Below are positions 13,290-28,000 of a stretch of DNA of 64,000 bases, piece after piece. The position numbers and the translations under genes were made by a program. Each line of letters opens with the position of its first letter. The first letter of the stretch is position 1. The notes beneath the pieces were generated by a model. That model had not been told where the DNA came from. It searched no databases and saw only the letters and a list, made by a program, of their open reading frames with translations. This DNA is from Bugula neritina (taxonomy: Eukaryota > Bryozoa > Gymnolaemata > Cheilostomatida > Bugulidae): the NCBI GenBank assembly GCA_964035545.1, contig OZ037768.1, positions 8,671,241-8,735,240 on the forward strand. Direction: 5' to 3'.

Positions 13290-16090
13290 ATCACATGTCA
13301 CATAATATGTGACAATATATTAAATATAACGGCATATATTATATGCAATTATATCGAATATTTATGTTTATATATTTAGTTTTCAATCTTGAAAACCTTG
13401 CTATAATGATAACTTGCCATGTGAAATGAATATTTTTTTGAGATGATAGGTGATTCTGATAAGATATCGCACTTATAATAGGCAAAAGTTGTGTAGGTAG
13501 CAGACCTTTCTGTTATAGTTATATAAAGGAATCCACATGTTTGTCATTATAGCTTGCATATACTGTGTAACTTGCAAAGTTAATTAATACACTGATGATA
13601 AGTATTAAACTGTGATAATAGTGTATTTCAATAGTTACAGTTGAGTAAATATCTTGCATCTAAGTTGCCTGGCCCTTCCGAAAATTGCTAGAGTAGCCTG
13701 TGTTCTTGGTCCTTTTGAGTTGAGGTAGTAATTGAAGTAACCAAGTATGCTGCATTGGATAGCAAAAAATTAAAACGACGTCACTCATAACTTTATAAGT
13801 TGTTCTCAGACATGTAAAATCAAAGTAAGTATTAACATAAGCCAGCAAATACTTATCATACTAGGCTTTGGCCATTGCCAGCTTTTATTGACATTGGAGT
13901 CGATTTGCAAAGAGAAGGCAACTTTGAATAACCAAGTTGACAGTTGTCCTTGGCAATAGAAAAAAACTTCTTAGCGTTCTTTAAATATATACGGGAGGGT
14001 TGTTAGCGTCAAATATTATAAAGTCTTCAACCTAAGATCAAATTTAATGTAATATGAAGTATTAATTATTAGTTATATTTTCATTTTGATAATTTTAAAA
14101 CTTGAAATTAATTTGTAAATGCATTCAATCAAAATATGAATAATGATTTGCTCCATTGTATCAAAACAAAATAATGAAGCTATAAAATCGCAGATAGAAT
14201 ATACTAAGCCACAATAACTATCATTATTTGATTATGATAATGATTATCATTATGATTATGTCAATCGACACTTGTGATACTCATACACTATCGTACTGAT
14301 ACAGTGATAGTGGTACTCATACTCATGATAGTCATAGTGATACTGATAGTTATGGTGATGGTGATACTCATAATGATACTGATAATCATAGTTATGGACT
14401 TATAACAGTGATACACTCGTACTCATACTGACACTATCAGTGTGAGTGTCACAATGATTGTCAATGAATATGATTGCAAATGTGATAGTCATAGTGTCAG
14501 TGATACTCATACTGATTGTCATTGAGGTTGACTTTAAATTTGACACTTTGACTTGGTGACTTTAGGTTTCAGTTTGTCAGTTTGATTTTGTGATTGTTCT
14601 TAACTTAGAGTTAGTTATCAACTTAACCTTACTTTTACTTTTACTTTTAGTTCTATTCATACTTAAAGTTAATGTTGTTTTTACTACTCAGTCACTGAGA
14701 GTAAGTTAGTGTTCTTGTTCTAGACTAACTTAAAATTTTAGTTTTACTAATATTTAATTTTAAATTATTAATTGATTGATATTTATATTATAAATATATT
14801 ATTAATATTATGATTATTATTAATAATATACTTTTATAGTTCAACTTTAAATTAATCTTATATTTCTACCTAATACTAATAGCAATACTTAAATAACTAA
14901 TACTAATATTAAATGTACTAGTTATACTTAAAATTACACTTTACAGACTAAGTCTAATATCAATACTAAGACAAATAGTAATGCTTATGCAGTAAATGCA
15001 ATAGAGTACAAACTATAAACTTTGTTAGTGTTATTAGTTTATTAGTATTACTATTAGTTATAATTAAAATGATAATGTTGATTTTTTATTTAAGCATAAA
15101 TGATCGTATTATTGAAATGAATCTTTATATTGATATGTTGAACAAGTTAAGTGTAATCAAGTCTATGACTTTAACAAGTCTGGTTTGGATCTAGTGTGCT
15201 CAAGTCAACATATGCTTTAATTCTAATGGCTTAGACCCAGTTTTTTTGACAATGTATAGACAATGCTAGATTCATGTATTACAAAGTTTAAATATAGTAG
15301 ATAATTTGATCATTTTAGTTTTAACTAGATTCAATGTATAATGATGTTTATATTTAACAATAGAGGCCAACTTATTATACCAGCTCTTAAACTTGTATTA
15401 TACTTGATAGTATCAAAATGAAATGATCAATTTTGAATAGTTTTCATTAAACTATTATTAAAGTTATTATTTAAATAGAGAGCAAAAAATAAACTGCAGC
15501 TGTATATTCTAAAAAGTCCAAATTAGGTAATCTCAAATTTTAAATTGTTTGAATTTTAAAACTTTACAGTGAGCCATTTTTAATAACCATGTAATTAACT
15601 AACCCAAGCAGGTCAATGCAAACCTAAGTAATTTTTTAAGACTTGGTAAGCATGAGTTAACTATATAACTTCAACTTCTACATTGTAGAAAATGTTTTGT
15701 GCTCATACTTAATGATGTACTAGTCTGTGTCAGTAACTCCGAGTCAACTTCTAGATAAACCATAACTCTTTTTTGTAGAGTGATGGAGAAGCTTTAACAT
15801 AAATTTAGGGTTTTGTTGGGTTACAGTTTAAATTGTGACTAGATTTCTTTCGATTACCACCATATTTGGGTCTTTCAAATAAGAATTAACTGTATCTTCA
15901 AGCCCAAAAACCTGATAATTACTGTGCGCAGATACTCACCCAGAACTCTAATTGATCAATAGCCAGGTCTGATGGCATTTTACAAAGAAAAATATGTGTG
16001 CTGTTTTATTGTGTAATATTTTTGTCTACATTTTCATCTATCATTTATTGATTTAGCAGGCTGTTGGATTGTTTGGTGGGGGTGACCCTA
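13290..16090. other. Spacer between DNAAF11 and EAF, simple-repeat rich
   Basis: No gene recognised. 14215-14530 is a degenerate tandem tract of GATACTCAT/GATAGTCAT units flanked by ATTATGATTATG runs. 14620-15060 is TTA/ATTAG-rich low-complexity sequence. An acceptor-like TTTAGCAG about 30 bp upstream of the EAF start suggests that EAF has an upstream 5' UTR exon in or before this region. Confidence 0.6.
14215..14530. repeat. Degenerate GATACTCAT-type tandem repeat
   Basis: A tract of about 300 bp built from ACTCAT, AGTCAT and GATACT variants, with TTATCATTATGATTATG at its left end. The same CATAATGATTAT/GATTATCATTATG words recur near 8200, 35830 and 59860, so a common repeat style is spread through the region. 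Confidence 0.8.
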
Positions 16091-19000
16091 ATGGCAGGTT
16101 TAACTGTTGCTGAGCGGCTTGGTTTAGACAAAGGACAACATGTTCTCAAGATAGGAAAAAGTTTTGCTGGGAAGGATCAGTTCCATACAATTCGATGTAT
16201 ATAACTATAAACATTTATGTTGAGAAACTATAAACTTTCATCATAGAGTTTATGTGATTAATTATTTAAACTTTCAACAGTTGCCTAATCTCTTTTTACT
16301 CGAACCTATTAAATGTTATATATTCTCTAGTTTGCAATAATTTACATTTAATGATTATCAAAATTACGTATTAATTGTTTTGTAAGCCAGATTTACTTGA
16401 CTCATGAGCTGAAGAACTACTTAAAACTGAAGACACATTACGTTGATTAATGTCCCCTGGGAGAGTGCCTCCGTATGGTCTGATCTAGCCTTACTCTAGC
16501 TTATCAAAGGGCTTTACTGAAATCTTAGTGTATATTGATTGCAAAATACTTGTTGCTTTTCACCAACTTTTTTTAACTAACAACATTTAGTTTTTTTATT
16601 AATTCCGCTATTTCAAATTTCTATCAACAGACTGCTTTTGACTGTTTTTTGATTTTCATTATATTGATTGGTACCAATAGCTAAATATTACAGTCCATTT
16701 CTTTAATGTATTGTTTGTCTCATGTACATTGTAAATTATAAACATTTCTTGCTGTATTGTGTAGATGATTTCAAACCAGCATCTGTTGATACTAACCAAG
16801 AGTCCAAAGTGCTTGTGGGTAGTGATAACGCAGTAGAGGTTCATGTTCCACATGTGCAGGTAATGAATATTGGACATTATATTTATCTGTTTTAAGGTGC
16901 CCTTCCATTCTGGCTCGATAACATTTGTACAGAATGTGTAAAAGGAGTATTTCGATGAACTTACAAAGCAGACAATATCCATACTGGCTTTCGATAAGCA
17001 TAGTTTATATAATTCAGTATATTATACCGAATTATATAAACTAATTGTATTTATTCATTATTTCTACATCTCTACGTTATTCTACCGTTTCTCACCATAA
17101 CAGTTTTAATCGTTGCGGGTAACATCTCTATGGTACATCATATAAATTGTAAAGTGTTTTACTTTGTACCAAATATAATGTTGATGTCTAACTACTAAAT
17201 TTTTAAGCATTTCAAAATTAGTTATTTACCTAATTTTTGATTTTAAGTGTATAAAAGTTTCATTGCTGTTTATTTACATAGACAAGTTTAAAGTTAAAGA
17301 ATGTATTTTATAATATATTACTTGCTTTGGCAGCTTAGAAAAATTAATGTTTGATTGTAAGCAACTTTATTATTGGTCAATATAATGTCTCTGATTTCTA
17401 GGGTTCTGGTACTAGCCACACAGTGTATAAAGGTAACAAGAGGTCGTTGCAAAAAGAATGTGTACTTATCATAAACCATGACACAGGAGAGATTTCCCTA
17501 GAGAAACTTAACTGTGCAATTCAACTCAAGAAAACGAGGTACTTTCTCTTTCAATTTGGTTTTTACACAACGCTGGTTTTGTAATGGGTGCCAATATAAA
17601 AATGGTAATATTATGTACAAAGTCATCGTCCATATTTGGGGAGCAGTTTGTTAAAAGTCAGCACATTGAGTGGCTCTCCTTTTTCAAGAAGTCCATGTAG
17701 TCCTGGTTTGATTATTCAAATTTACAATAAACACAAGCAGGTGAAATATTGTGACGTGTGTTATAACAGCTGTTCCCTTTACTCCATATTTGTCTGACTA
17801 CTGATAACCACTTTATTTTTATCATGACCTGGGCTGTGTAACCCCTTTATATTTATTGTTTTACTCACTGCATGTATTAATCAGCATTGCAGCAGAATGA
17901 TTTTTGACAATCAAACTGGCTATGATAGATCTATCAAGTCATATCATAGCTGCTAATTACTATTGTGGAATGCTAAAAAAAACCTGTAATAAAGATTACA
18001 TACTTTTGTGACATGATTGAATAGTATTATTTTGTTATTTCTATAGTGGTGTGCCCAGGTTATACCTTCCTATTTTGCTTTCTCTTGTACCACAGGCTAT
18101 TGCTTTAATTCTGTATGAAAGTATATTAATCTGAAACATGCGTCACCGAGGTGAAGGTAAAGCCGTGGATTAAAATACCAGTGTATCCCTTGCTTCCCAT
18201 AATACCTGTGATTACCCCATGATGACACATTGCATGTATATACAGAGGTGGAAGTGGCTGGGTGGGGTCGTATATACAAACACACTAACTAACTAAATAA
18301 TAACCTTACAACTAATCACTTTCAAATTAAGTTTTAGAAAGCTGAGCTCTAATATGTCTAGTGTCGTTATAACTGGTAACTTGTAAGTTACAGGATCACT
18401 AATGTAGTTCTATGAAAACTAATCTATAATATTTAAGGCTGTGATAGCTCTAGGAATTATATAGACTATGTGAATAACTGGAGTAAATATCTGAAGTATA
18501 ATGGGCGGTGGTTAGTATGTTGGACTAGGTCTGATGTCATATTTGCACCCACATTGTGTAGATCTCTTTCACCGTTAGGCATTGTTGTTGTGGGTAGATG
18601 GTGTGCATTTATCAAGAATACAACTCAATAACTACAGAATTTCTGCAGGTCTGAATCCACTGCTCCAAGATTACCTTTAAACCAGCGACCTTTAACCCCG
18701 ATAGAGAAATCAAAATCTTCACCTGCCAGAAAAGCTCCCGTAAAACCACACCCGAGTGTCTCCAACCAATCAAGTCAAGGATCTCATAAACCTCCACCCA
18801 CCAACACTCCGTCGTCGGCGGAGATATTCTCTGCGGAACTGGGCTCAGTTGGTAAATCTAAAACCTTTTTAGTTTGGTTCCTGTTGTACTCTTTGGTCTG
18901 TTTTAGCCATGAAGCATGTGAGCGGCAGCAACAGCAGCGTATCTGAAATGTCTTGTGACAATTACATATGAAAGTTGACTGATCATTGTACAACTTGTGT

Positions 19001-22000
19001 TGATAGATATGGACATCTCATCTTCTAGCTCTTCTGACAGTTCCAGTGATAACAGTGATAGTGATAGTGACCAGGAGACGAATAATGCTAAAGCAATGAA
19101 TTCTACTGGTCAGTCTTGCCTATGTGCTGCATAATAACTATCTACTTTATTATTCTCTATATTTTACTGAATTACATGTGTTACTATATTAAATGTTTTG
19201 TTAATATTACTGGGTATGTAGGGTGTAGTGTAGTTTATAGCATAGTATAGTATATTTTAGTTTATAGTGTATCATAGTATAGTGTAGTATATTGTAGATA
19301 TAGTATGATAAATGTAGTACAGTTTATAGTATAGTATAATAAGTGTCTAGTAGTGTAGTATACTATAGTATAATACTGTATAGTATAATACTGTATAGTA
19401 TAATGCAGTGCAGTGTTATGTCCACACAATGATTAGTATAAGACCAGAAGTTAGTCATAATGCTATTAACATAACTAATGCTAAGCCAGCATTCCATCAC
19501 CTAATTATGCTGATCTTTCTCTCATTTGTTTCATGAATGGCTTCAATGGATAATATCAATGGGCTCCTATAACGTTGTTATAATATGCTGGTGTGGCTAT
19601 CTTAATTATATCTGACCAGAAATACTACATTTTAAAGCCAGCTTATAGATGTTAATTTTGTATGAATTCAGTGTTACATTATTTAGTTGAAATTACCAAT
19701 TATATAAAAAAGTTTTTGATCGAAATTTAAATTTATTTTAGAATAATTGTAAGTTTTGATTAAAATTTGCTAAAGTGTAATTATACTTCAATCTAACAAA
19801 TAGTTGCTCTGGTTATGCCATATGTCAAACAGTTCAAACTCATCAGCTGAAACCCTACAACCAACACATTCTGCAGAAGGAGGGCTGGAGACACCCTAGA
19901 AATATAATAACTGAGTCTCCATCATGTTGCACTTGATTTGATTAATAGAATTTGGTGACATTAATTAGCTTTAGCAATGTACACCTGAGTTGGTTCAAGT
20001 TTTTCTTTGTTTATGTTTCTGTCAAATTAAGTTGTGTTGATTATTAGTGGTGCAGCTTTGTTTTTATTAGAGTTGGAACAAAATCATTTAAAATACCTGG
20101 AGAAAGTATATTGTTGATTGGTGAACTGGTATTTAATAGTGCAAAATGATGATAGATGAAATAATCACAATTTGTAATAATGTACTTAATTATAAATAGT
20201 TTAACCTTGATATCATAAGTATGAAGTGGGGAATAATTGCATACCAATGTCTGATAAGCTACTACAATGATGGAGAGTAGCTTCTAATATATATTCTGCT
20301 AGTAGCTAGTAAATAATATTATCCTCTTAATGGTATTACAAATATACGTTAATTAGTCTTAATCTATTTTGCTTGAAAATACTAATTTGTCATGTTATTT
20401 CTTTGAGTCCATTTATAAATTGGCCATTCAGTTCTCAACTAGTCAGTTTTAAGGCCACATTTCTTCCTTAATTTGGAAATTTTATGTGTAGACTCTTTAT
20501 TATTTTACAGAAAACAGTTAGAGGTGTTTTTCTTTAGTAGATGCCTTAAAAATTAATTGATTATTGTAGTCTAGACTTATTGCTTATAAGTTTATAAATT
20601 TAAGCTGGTTTCAAATTGCTCTGTGTATTGTATTACTATTTTATGGTACACATTACTATGATATTAAACTGGCAGTTTTTCTATTTGTTTTAAAGTTGGA
20701 ATTAAATTTAATTTCTGGGTTTTAAAAGTTTGGTCCAACTTTAGTAATCTGTATATTAATGTTAATAATTATTTTAACTTTACATGAATAATATGCAGAC
20801 CTTTTTGGTCCTTGTTTGATTGTAAACTCTTTTAGCATAGCTGTTGACATACAATTTTGTACACCTGAGGTAGTAAACTTAAAATGTTATATCGGTTTTT
20901 CGACTGAAGAGTTTTCAACTTAAATTTTATGTTGTTGATTTGTTAGCAGATTTACAAAAAGACAAAGGATCAGAAAACCGTCCCGTTAATACAGCACTTC
21001 ACACACAATACTTACACACACTAAGTGAGTACTACTTTATGTTTCATTATTTATCACTTGTGTGTTGTTGTTGCTTTCTTGAACTGCAGCAAGCTTGTAC
21101 CCAGACATTGCGTTTCTTTTTAATTTATAAAGTCATGCTGAGCGATCAAGTGAAGTGACTAAATGTGCCAGTTGCTGGTATCTGATTTCAACATCATCAT
21201 TTCTCATACAAGTAAATAAAAATTTGTTTAATGAGTAATTACAAAATAGTTTTAAAACAATGCATCAAAATTTCAAGTGTAAAACATACAGTTAGTTACA
21301 CGTGTCCGCTAATCAGTTTTTAACTACATCATTTATATACAGTGCTGTGAAAAAGTTTAAGGACGCCTCCCTGTTTTCCATAATAGCAATGTTCCAAGTT
21401 AATTTTAAGACATAACTAATGCATTTCCATAGGCATGATGCCTATCAAAATGATCCTCAAGATCTCCTTATCTCATTCATATAAATTATAAGTGTCTCTT
21501 TTTACTTCCTTCCAAAATTTGGGTAAAACAATGACATACTATGCATATATGGGAATTATTCAATGTTCTCACAATTTGTGTGTAGTGTAGGACATCAGAA
21601 TATTTTACTTGAAACATAGAAAAATATTATATGTGAATTGTTATACACATTATAGCAGCATTGCAACACACAGTGCTTCAAATTTTAGTATCAATGTTTT
21701 GTTGCCCAGCCTTTATTATCAATCACAAGTCGGCAGCGACGAAGCATCGACTTGTACAGCTTCTCCAACTCGTTTTCAGTCACGACATGATGCCATGCAT
21801 GAATTACAGGCTCTATGAGTGTCACCTTAGTTGTTGACTTCTGTGAAGAGAGTATTTTAGCCATTCTTGACCATGAATTTCTTATTGGGTCCAAGTCCCG
21901 GCTTTGTACTGGCCAGTTAAGCGTTGAGACCCTCTGCTTTTTCATCCACTTTTTAACTGTTTTTGCCCAATGGCATGGTGCATTGTCATCTTCAAATATG

Positions 22001-25000
22001 TTAATTTTATTTAAAAAGAAGTTTTTTATAATTGGAAGATGTTTAGCATTGAGATTCTCCATATATTTTTGAGCATTAACATCATTCCAGAGCAACTACT
22101 GAGTCGGCCTACACTTTTTGATCTTATACAACCCCAGAACATAACACCGATAGGGTGCCTAATTGTTCGAAGAATACATTAGGGGTTATATTTCTCCTAC
22201 TGGTACCTTTTAACACAACAGTTTCCAGCATGATTGTGCACATTAAATATGGATTCATCTGAAAAAAATTACTTTTTTCTAATCATTCACTGTCTAATTA
22301 CCAGGCTCCCTGGCCCACCATAACCGGCTTTTTTGCTGCTTCTCAGTTGGTTGAGGCTTCCTCTTGCTTTGCGGCCATGTAAACCATGGCTCAGCAATCT
22401 TGCCTTATCAGGGATGTTGAAGCTGGTGTTCCTGTTGATTCTGACTATTCTTTGCCTACTCAAGACTTGTTTTATGGCAATCTTTCTTGCTGATCCCAAT
22501 GGGAACCTTGTCATCTCTAGGTGTGCTTATTTTTGGTCGGCCATTTTCAGGTCCATCTGCTACACTACCAATGTCCATAAACTTCTTGATAATTTGATGT
22601 ACAGTTGTCTTTACTTTGCCAACCTCTTCAGATATTTTCCTAATTGAATAACCCTCTTTGTGCAAGAAAATTATTACAAACTTTGCCTCTGAAGGAAGAT
22701 TTACAGCTCTCATTTAGTCTATGCGCAGCGCCCAAGTAGACACCATGTAAAAGCTCACAACTAAATGACATACTTCAAATTATAAAAGGAAGTCATACTT
22801 TATGATACCATGATGCCATGCGCAAAGTCAAATTTCCCTATTTAGCCTTTTGTGGTTATAAAAGTTGATAAACTTTGGTTACATAAAAATACAGGAGTTG
22901 CGCTTCCCTAGCGGCTTGTGCAGTTGGCCCAAAAATGGGTAGAAAACATCACAACAGCAAGAATTTAAAAGATAAAAATTGTAGAGCACATTCTAAGGGT
23001 CATTTTGATATATAGAACTTGCAGGAAAATATTAAGAACTTACAAGAAATGCCTATTAAACAAGATACATAGAAATTTCTGCAAGTGTCCTTAAACTTTT
23101 TCACATCACTGTAGTTTACATGTAGGTGATAGTTGTCTCATTAAGTTTTGTATTTTTTGTTGGGTAAATGGGTGTTTGTGAAAGACTCCGTTGAAAAACA
23201 ATCACTTATTTGGTAAAAAATAATTGATTTATTTATTTATCTTGATTTTTATTTATTTATTAATTATAAGTTATCTTTATCTTAAAGTCGTGTAGGTAAA
23301 TCTGCAGCTTATGCAAGTAACAATCACATTTCCTTTAACTTATATATTAAAATAGTAGTGATAATCTGCATCAAACAGTGTTTTGTGGCCTGAGTAGGCA
23401 GATGATATATTTTCAAAATTTGCTAAAGGTAATATAAAATCAATAAATTATACTTATGACTTTAACATGGTAGTCTGATGCATCAAGCACATAAACATTA
23501 TATTTACTCTACTAATTTAGTTTTATTATCTACCAGAAATCCAGCTTAAATCAATAATTACACCATAAATAATAATTTACTTGTTTTCTCACGTAAAGCT
23601 GTTTTTAGGAAAACTCATGTTAGACAGCATGATGAGAATTCTGGCTAGGATATGCCGAGGCATCCGTGGATTTTTGTCTCCTCCTAAACCTATACTGATT
23701 GCTATAAATGTCTTGGTTAGTGAGCAACAAGTCCTGCTCTTTTCCATTTGGTAACCTCACTTTGACTGGCAACATGACAGAATTGGCTGTATCGGCATCA
23801 AATTTGCTCATACAGTTGGGTTTTAGACATTTACAGAGTAATGTGGTGTTGGTATTATAGTCTGATTGGATAGTTGCACTCGGCAAAGAGCCGTGCTCTA
23901 GTACCATTTGTTGTGATGTGGAGTTGCTAGATGAATTGGATGTCATGTGTTCCTTAGTTGTTGGTCCCAGCTGTTTGCCTGTCAGCTCATTGGCAGCATT
24001 GCCAGCTGTGTGTTCTGCTGCTTGATTTGTATAAGTATCAGTTTCAATATAATCATCAGCATTTTCACTTACACTTATATCTGTTGGATCCATTTTGTCT
24101 GGACCCTTTAAACCCGCAGGTAAATGTTTATTGGATAAAGCTAGAGTCGTAGAAGATTTCATGGTAGTGACGATAGCAAATCTACCTGCACCTGAACCTG
24201 GATGCATAAATGGTTTTGACTTGTGATCTTTTGGTGTTGCTTTGAATGTTGTTTCCATGGAAACTAAATTTTGTGAACCAGTGTATGCTTCGCTAGGATC
24301 CAAGGCCGATCGGCTACGCTGATGCACTACTTGAACTTCTTGTTGTGAGACATCAGATAGACTTCGGCTTAGATGCTGGTTCAACTTATCTCTACTGGAC
24401 CCGTGTTTCTCTCCGCCTCCATTCATGACTAACGCTTTTGGTTTGCTTGCGGATTTCCGTAACCTGCGTAAAGTTCCATCCCAAATGCCTCTCACAAAGT
24501 GTAGTGATGGAGCTGCTTTATCCCTTTGTGACGAACTTAGCTGGTTGAAATATTGATCTTCTGGTTCACCAGGTTTTATTTGCTTTTTCGAATGTCTTTG
24601 TAAGGAGTTTTGACTGAAATTCTTGAATCTGCTCATCCTTCTACTCCCTCTATTGGTGTTAGTAATCTCAAACTGCATATCATCGTTGTCAATCGTCATG
24701 CCAACCGAGCTGCTTGAAATTCCTGAAGCTGATCTTTGATGGTGAATCTTGGTTATTTTAGTTCTCTCCAAGGTGCCTGCTAAAGAGCCGTTTGGTGTGG
24801 CGAGCGTTTGTGTTACTTTTGGCAAATTTTCTGGTGCTGTTGGTACCACAACGTCTAGACTGTGACCCACTGAATTATTTATAGCTTCCTCATCTGTAGC
24901 ATGAGGCCTTGGTTTGTTTTTCAAAAAGCGTTTGCTTCGTTTTAAGCTTTTATTAAAGGCTATATTTACTACTGAATCTCTTTTCTCATCTTCTGGCTCT

Positions 25001-28000
25001 GAATCTGAACAGTCTCTTACCGTCCTTTTTACCACTAGTCTTAAATATTCACTCTTGTTATCACAATCTATGACTATTGGTTCGGCACAGATGGCACTTA
25101 TAGAGTTTCTAGCTGTCAAAGACATTCTACCTCCTCCTGGTTTCTTGGAGTTCAGAGCAAGACTTTCTGTCTCAATGCATGCAATTGATTGGCTCCGAAT
25201 CTCTTTTGAACTGCTTACTTTGCTGAGGCTGTTTAATTTGCTAGCATAGATGCCCCTGTTATGAGGTTGTGGCGATTTTAATTTTGGATTTGCAGTTGAA
25301 GAAAAAGGTATTCCATTTTCCTCGTTTATGATATGCTGCATTGCCGGGTAATTAATGCTAAATCTCCTACTCTGATGTGGTTTCTTATTTTCAATTTGTA
25401 TTTGTATGGGAGACACTTGCTCAGTTTCTACGATTTCTCTGTTACATCCCAATGGTGAGAGTTTGAGCTGATCAGAAGTTTGGGATGACTTAGTGGAAGC
25501 ATCCTCAGGGTTGTAATCATTAGATCCACCCACTCCAGAATCAAAGCTATATGCCGGTTCTGTTGGTTTCTCGGCTACCTTAGTTCTGCTCACCTTGAAG
25601 CTTTGCCGGATTTCGTAAGTGTCATATTTGTCAGACGTGCTGATGGTTAAATTTAGCAACTTCTTAATTCTGATTTTGAATCGTCGAATCCGAGCAGCGT
25701 ATATTGCAGGGTTGATGGCCGAGCTGGCTGGAGGAAACAACATGGCGGTTATTCTAACAATTGTCAGGATCTGATCTGCAACAGAATGGATCTGTTGACT
25801 CCAGTAAACATTTTGTTTTATTGGAATAAAATATTTACCGTCATCAATGTATGTCTGGATTAAGCTTTAGATTTATAATAACATGCCATGATTAAATTAA
25901 TCATTTAGTTATAAATGTGCATTTAGAGTTTCAACTTTGAACAAAATATTTGAAACACTGGTTAGTGTAAAAGTGAAATATTTTAGTCTAGTTATCACCT
26001 TTAACTGCTTACGTTCCCAGTTACCCGTAATTTGTCATTTCTTTATAAAATTACTAATTTGCTGATTCACCTCTAAATTACTCGACAGTTTAAGTTGTAC
26101 TTACTGTCTTTTAAATTTCCATACACTGTAGCTGATAGGAGGATTGTAAATGGTAACCAAAATAGTATAAATAAACCCAAAAGTATGAAGCCTGTTCGAG
26201 CTAGTCTTACATTCTGCATGTTTTTCTTGTCACATGAAGATACCTGGTAAACATACATAAGTGCTAGTAGCATTTATATGTGTAATTTAAATGGTCATTT
26301 AAACAATTGTATGCTCTCAACACAAGCGTCATACACTATCTGCCTAATACTAAAAAACACATTACTGAAAATATAAACTATAAAATTTAACTTTAAAAAC
26401 TTTTTCTACAAACTCAATGTAACTAAAAATAGTAATGCTTGTGTGTAACTTATTTCATCTTTTAACTTTTGATAAAAAGTTATAAAAAATTATTATTCAG
26501 ATTTTTGAGGAATTGGCTTACCTGTACAACTAGTAGTTCTATACTTTTAATTTGCTGTCTGGCTACAATCAATATCTTTATATACACTACGATGACACTG
26601 CCAAAGAGAAGGTAGGCTATTGGCAGCACAATGTAAGCCCAGTATTTTGGTGGTATGACACTCAACAAATCACAGTCAGCCTGTAAGATAAAAGGAAATT
26701 AGTATATTAAAAATCTCTCTCAACAGCTGCTCTATTCTTTTTGTATATGTGTAACCTATAGGCAACATTCCATTATTATGTTCTATATAAATTTTCTAGG
26801 TTATATTTAAAATTGCTCTAGACAGCATTTAAATTGTTCAAAGATTTCCTATTTATCCAGCTCTATATAGTAGATGAATAACAACTGAGGTGCCGATGCA
26901 AGCAAATAACGAGCTTCCATGCAAAACGAGTAACTTCCTCTAAATTTCTCGAATCAAACACATTTCAGCTATCAAACCTTTTGGATAAAAAACTGAAATC
27001 TTTGTTTTTATGTCTATGCTGTACACTTTTTGCATTATAAATACAAGCTGTGTGGGTGAAAAAGATCAAAATATGTGACAGCTAACATTAAACGCTGGCC
27101 AAAGTTACAGTGTGAGTGACACTTAAACAGTCATTCACATCACAAGCTCCGTTTATTGTATCTAATTCCTATTTCCTGTTTTTAATTTCCTATTATCGTT
27201 TGTGGAAAATTTTCTAGAAACACCAGTAGCACTGGAAACTTTTTTTGTAATGCATAGAATACAGTTACATGAAATTAATATCATACATTCTAAGTTGTTC
27301 ATTTACTTTTAATCTCTAAACTCTGAACAAAATTCGACAGATTCTAGCAAACTGTTTGCAATTGGCCAATCTGTGGCAAACAGTGTTGTCATTTAAAACA
27401 AGACTAGCCATTAGAAAATGCTTGTCATTTCCAAATTTCTAAAACTTTAAACATTTGTCTGAGCTGCTGATTAGTTACTTTGGACTGGGATGTACGATTG
27501 AAAGTTTAAGTAAAAGGAAGAAAACTAAGCTTTAATATTCAAAAAGATTCATTATGATAGTATTTTTTGTAGAAAAAATATGTTACTTATTTTATATCAG
27601 TTCTTGGCTGTTAGTTCCCTTTTATGAGTGCAGTTCATAACATATTAAATAATATACTAAAAAGGAGTGATAGTCAGACTTACTTTGCTAGAAATATTGA
27701 GTGAGCTGGTATGTAGTAGAGCGAATGGAATGATGCCCATTATTAGTATAGTTAGAATCCAGGCCATGGCAACCAGGGTGTGCCGTCTTCCTTTCGTGAA
27801 TATTTGTTGGTGATGAAACGGATACACCACAGATAAATATCTTTCCACTGTTATCAGAAGCAGGCATAGAGTACTGCTGCCTAAGGGAATTGCTAAAAAG
27901 AGTTATATGCACATGTGTATCAGCAGCTGCTTGTGTTGGTCACATCATAGACCTCTATAGTCACACCATAGACCTCTATAGTTACACCATAGACCTCTAT

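Noticed and set aside
18907-18938. Small possible exon ([10 protein letters not shown]) between EAF exons 4 and 5
   Set aside because: Its phases do not join exon 4 to exon 5 without causing a stop; direct joining 18851 to 19007 keeps the frame.
25776-25804. An earlier acceptor for the last GPCR exon (CAACAG|ATCC)
   Set aside because: It introduces an in-frame TAG before TM7; the acceptor at 25775 keeps the frame through NPAIY.
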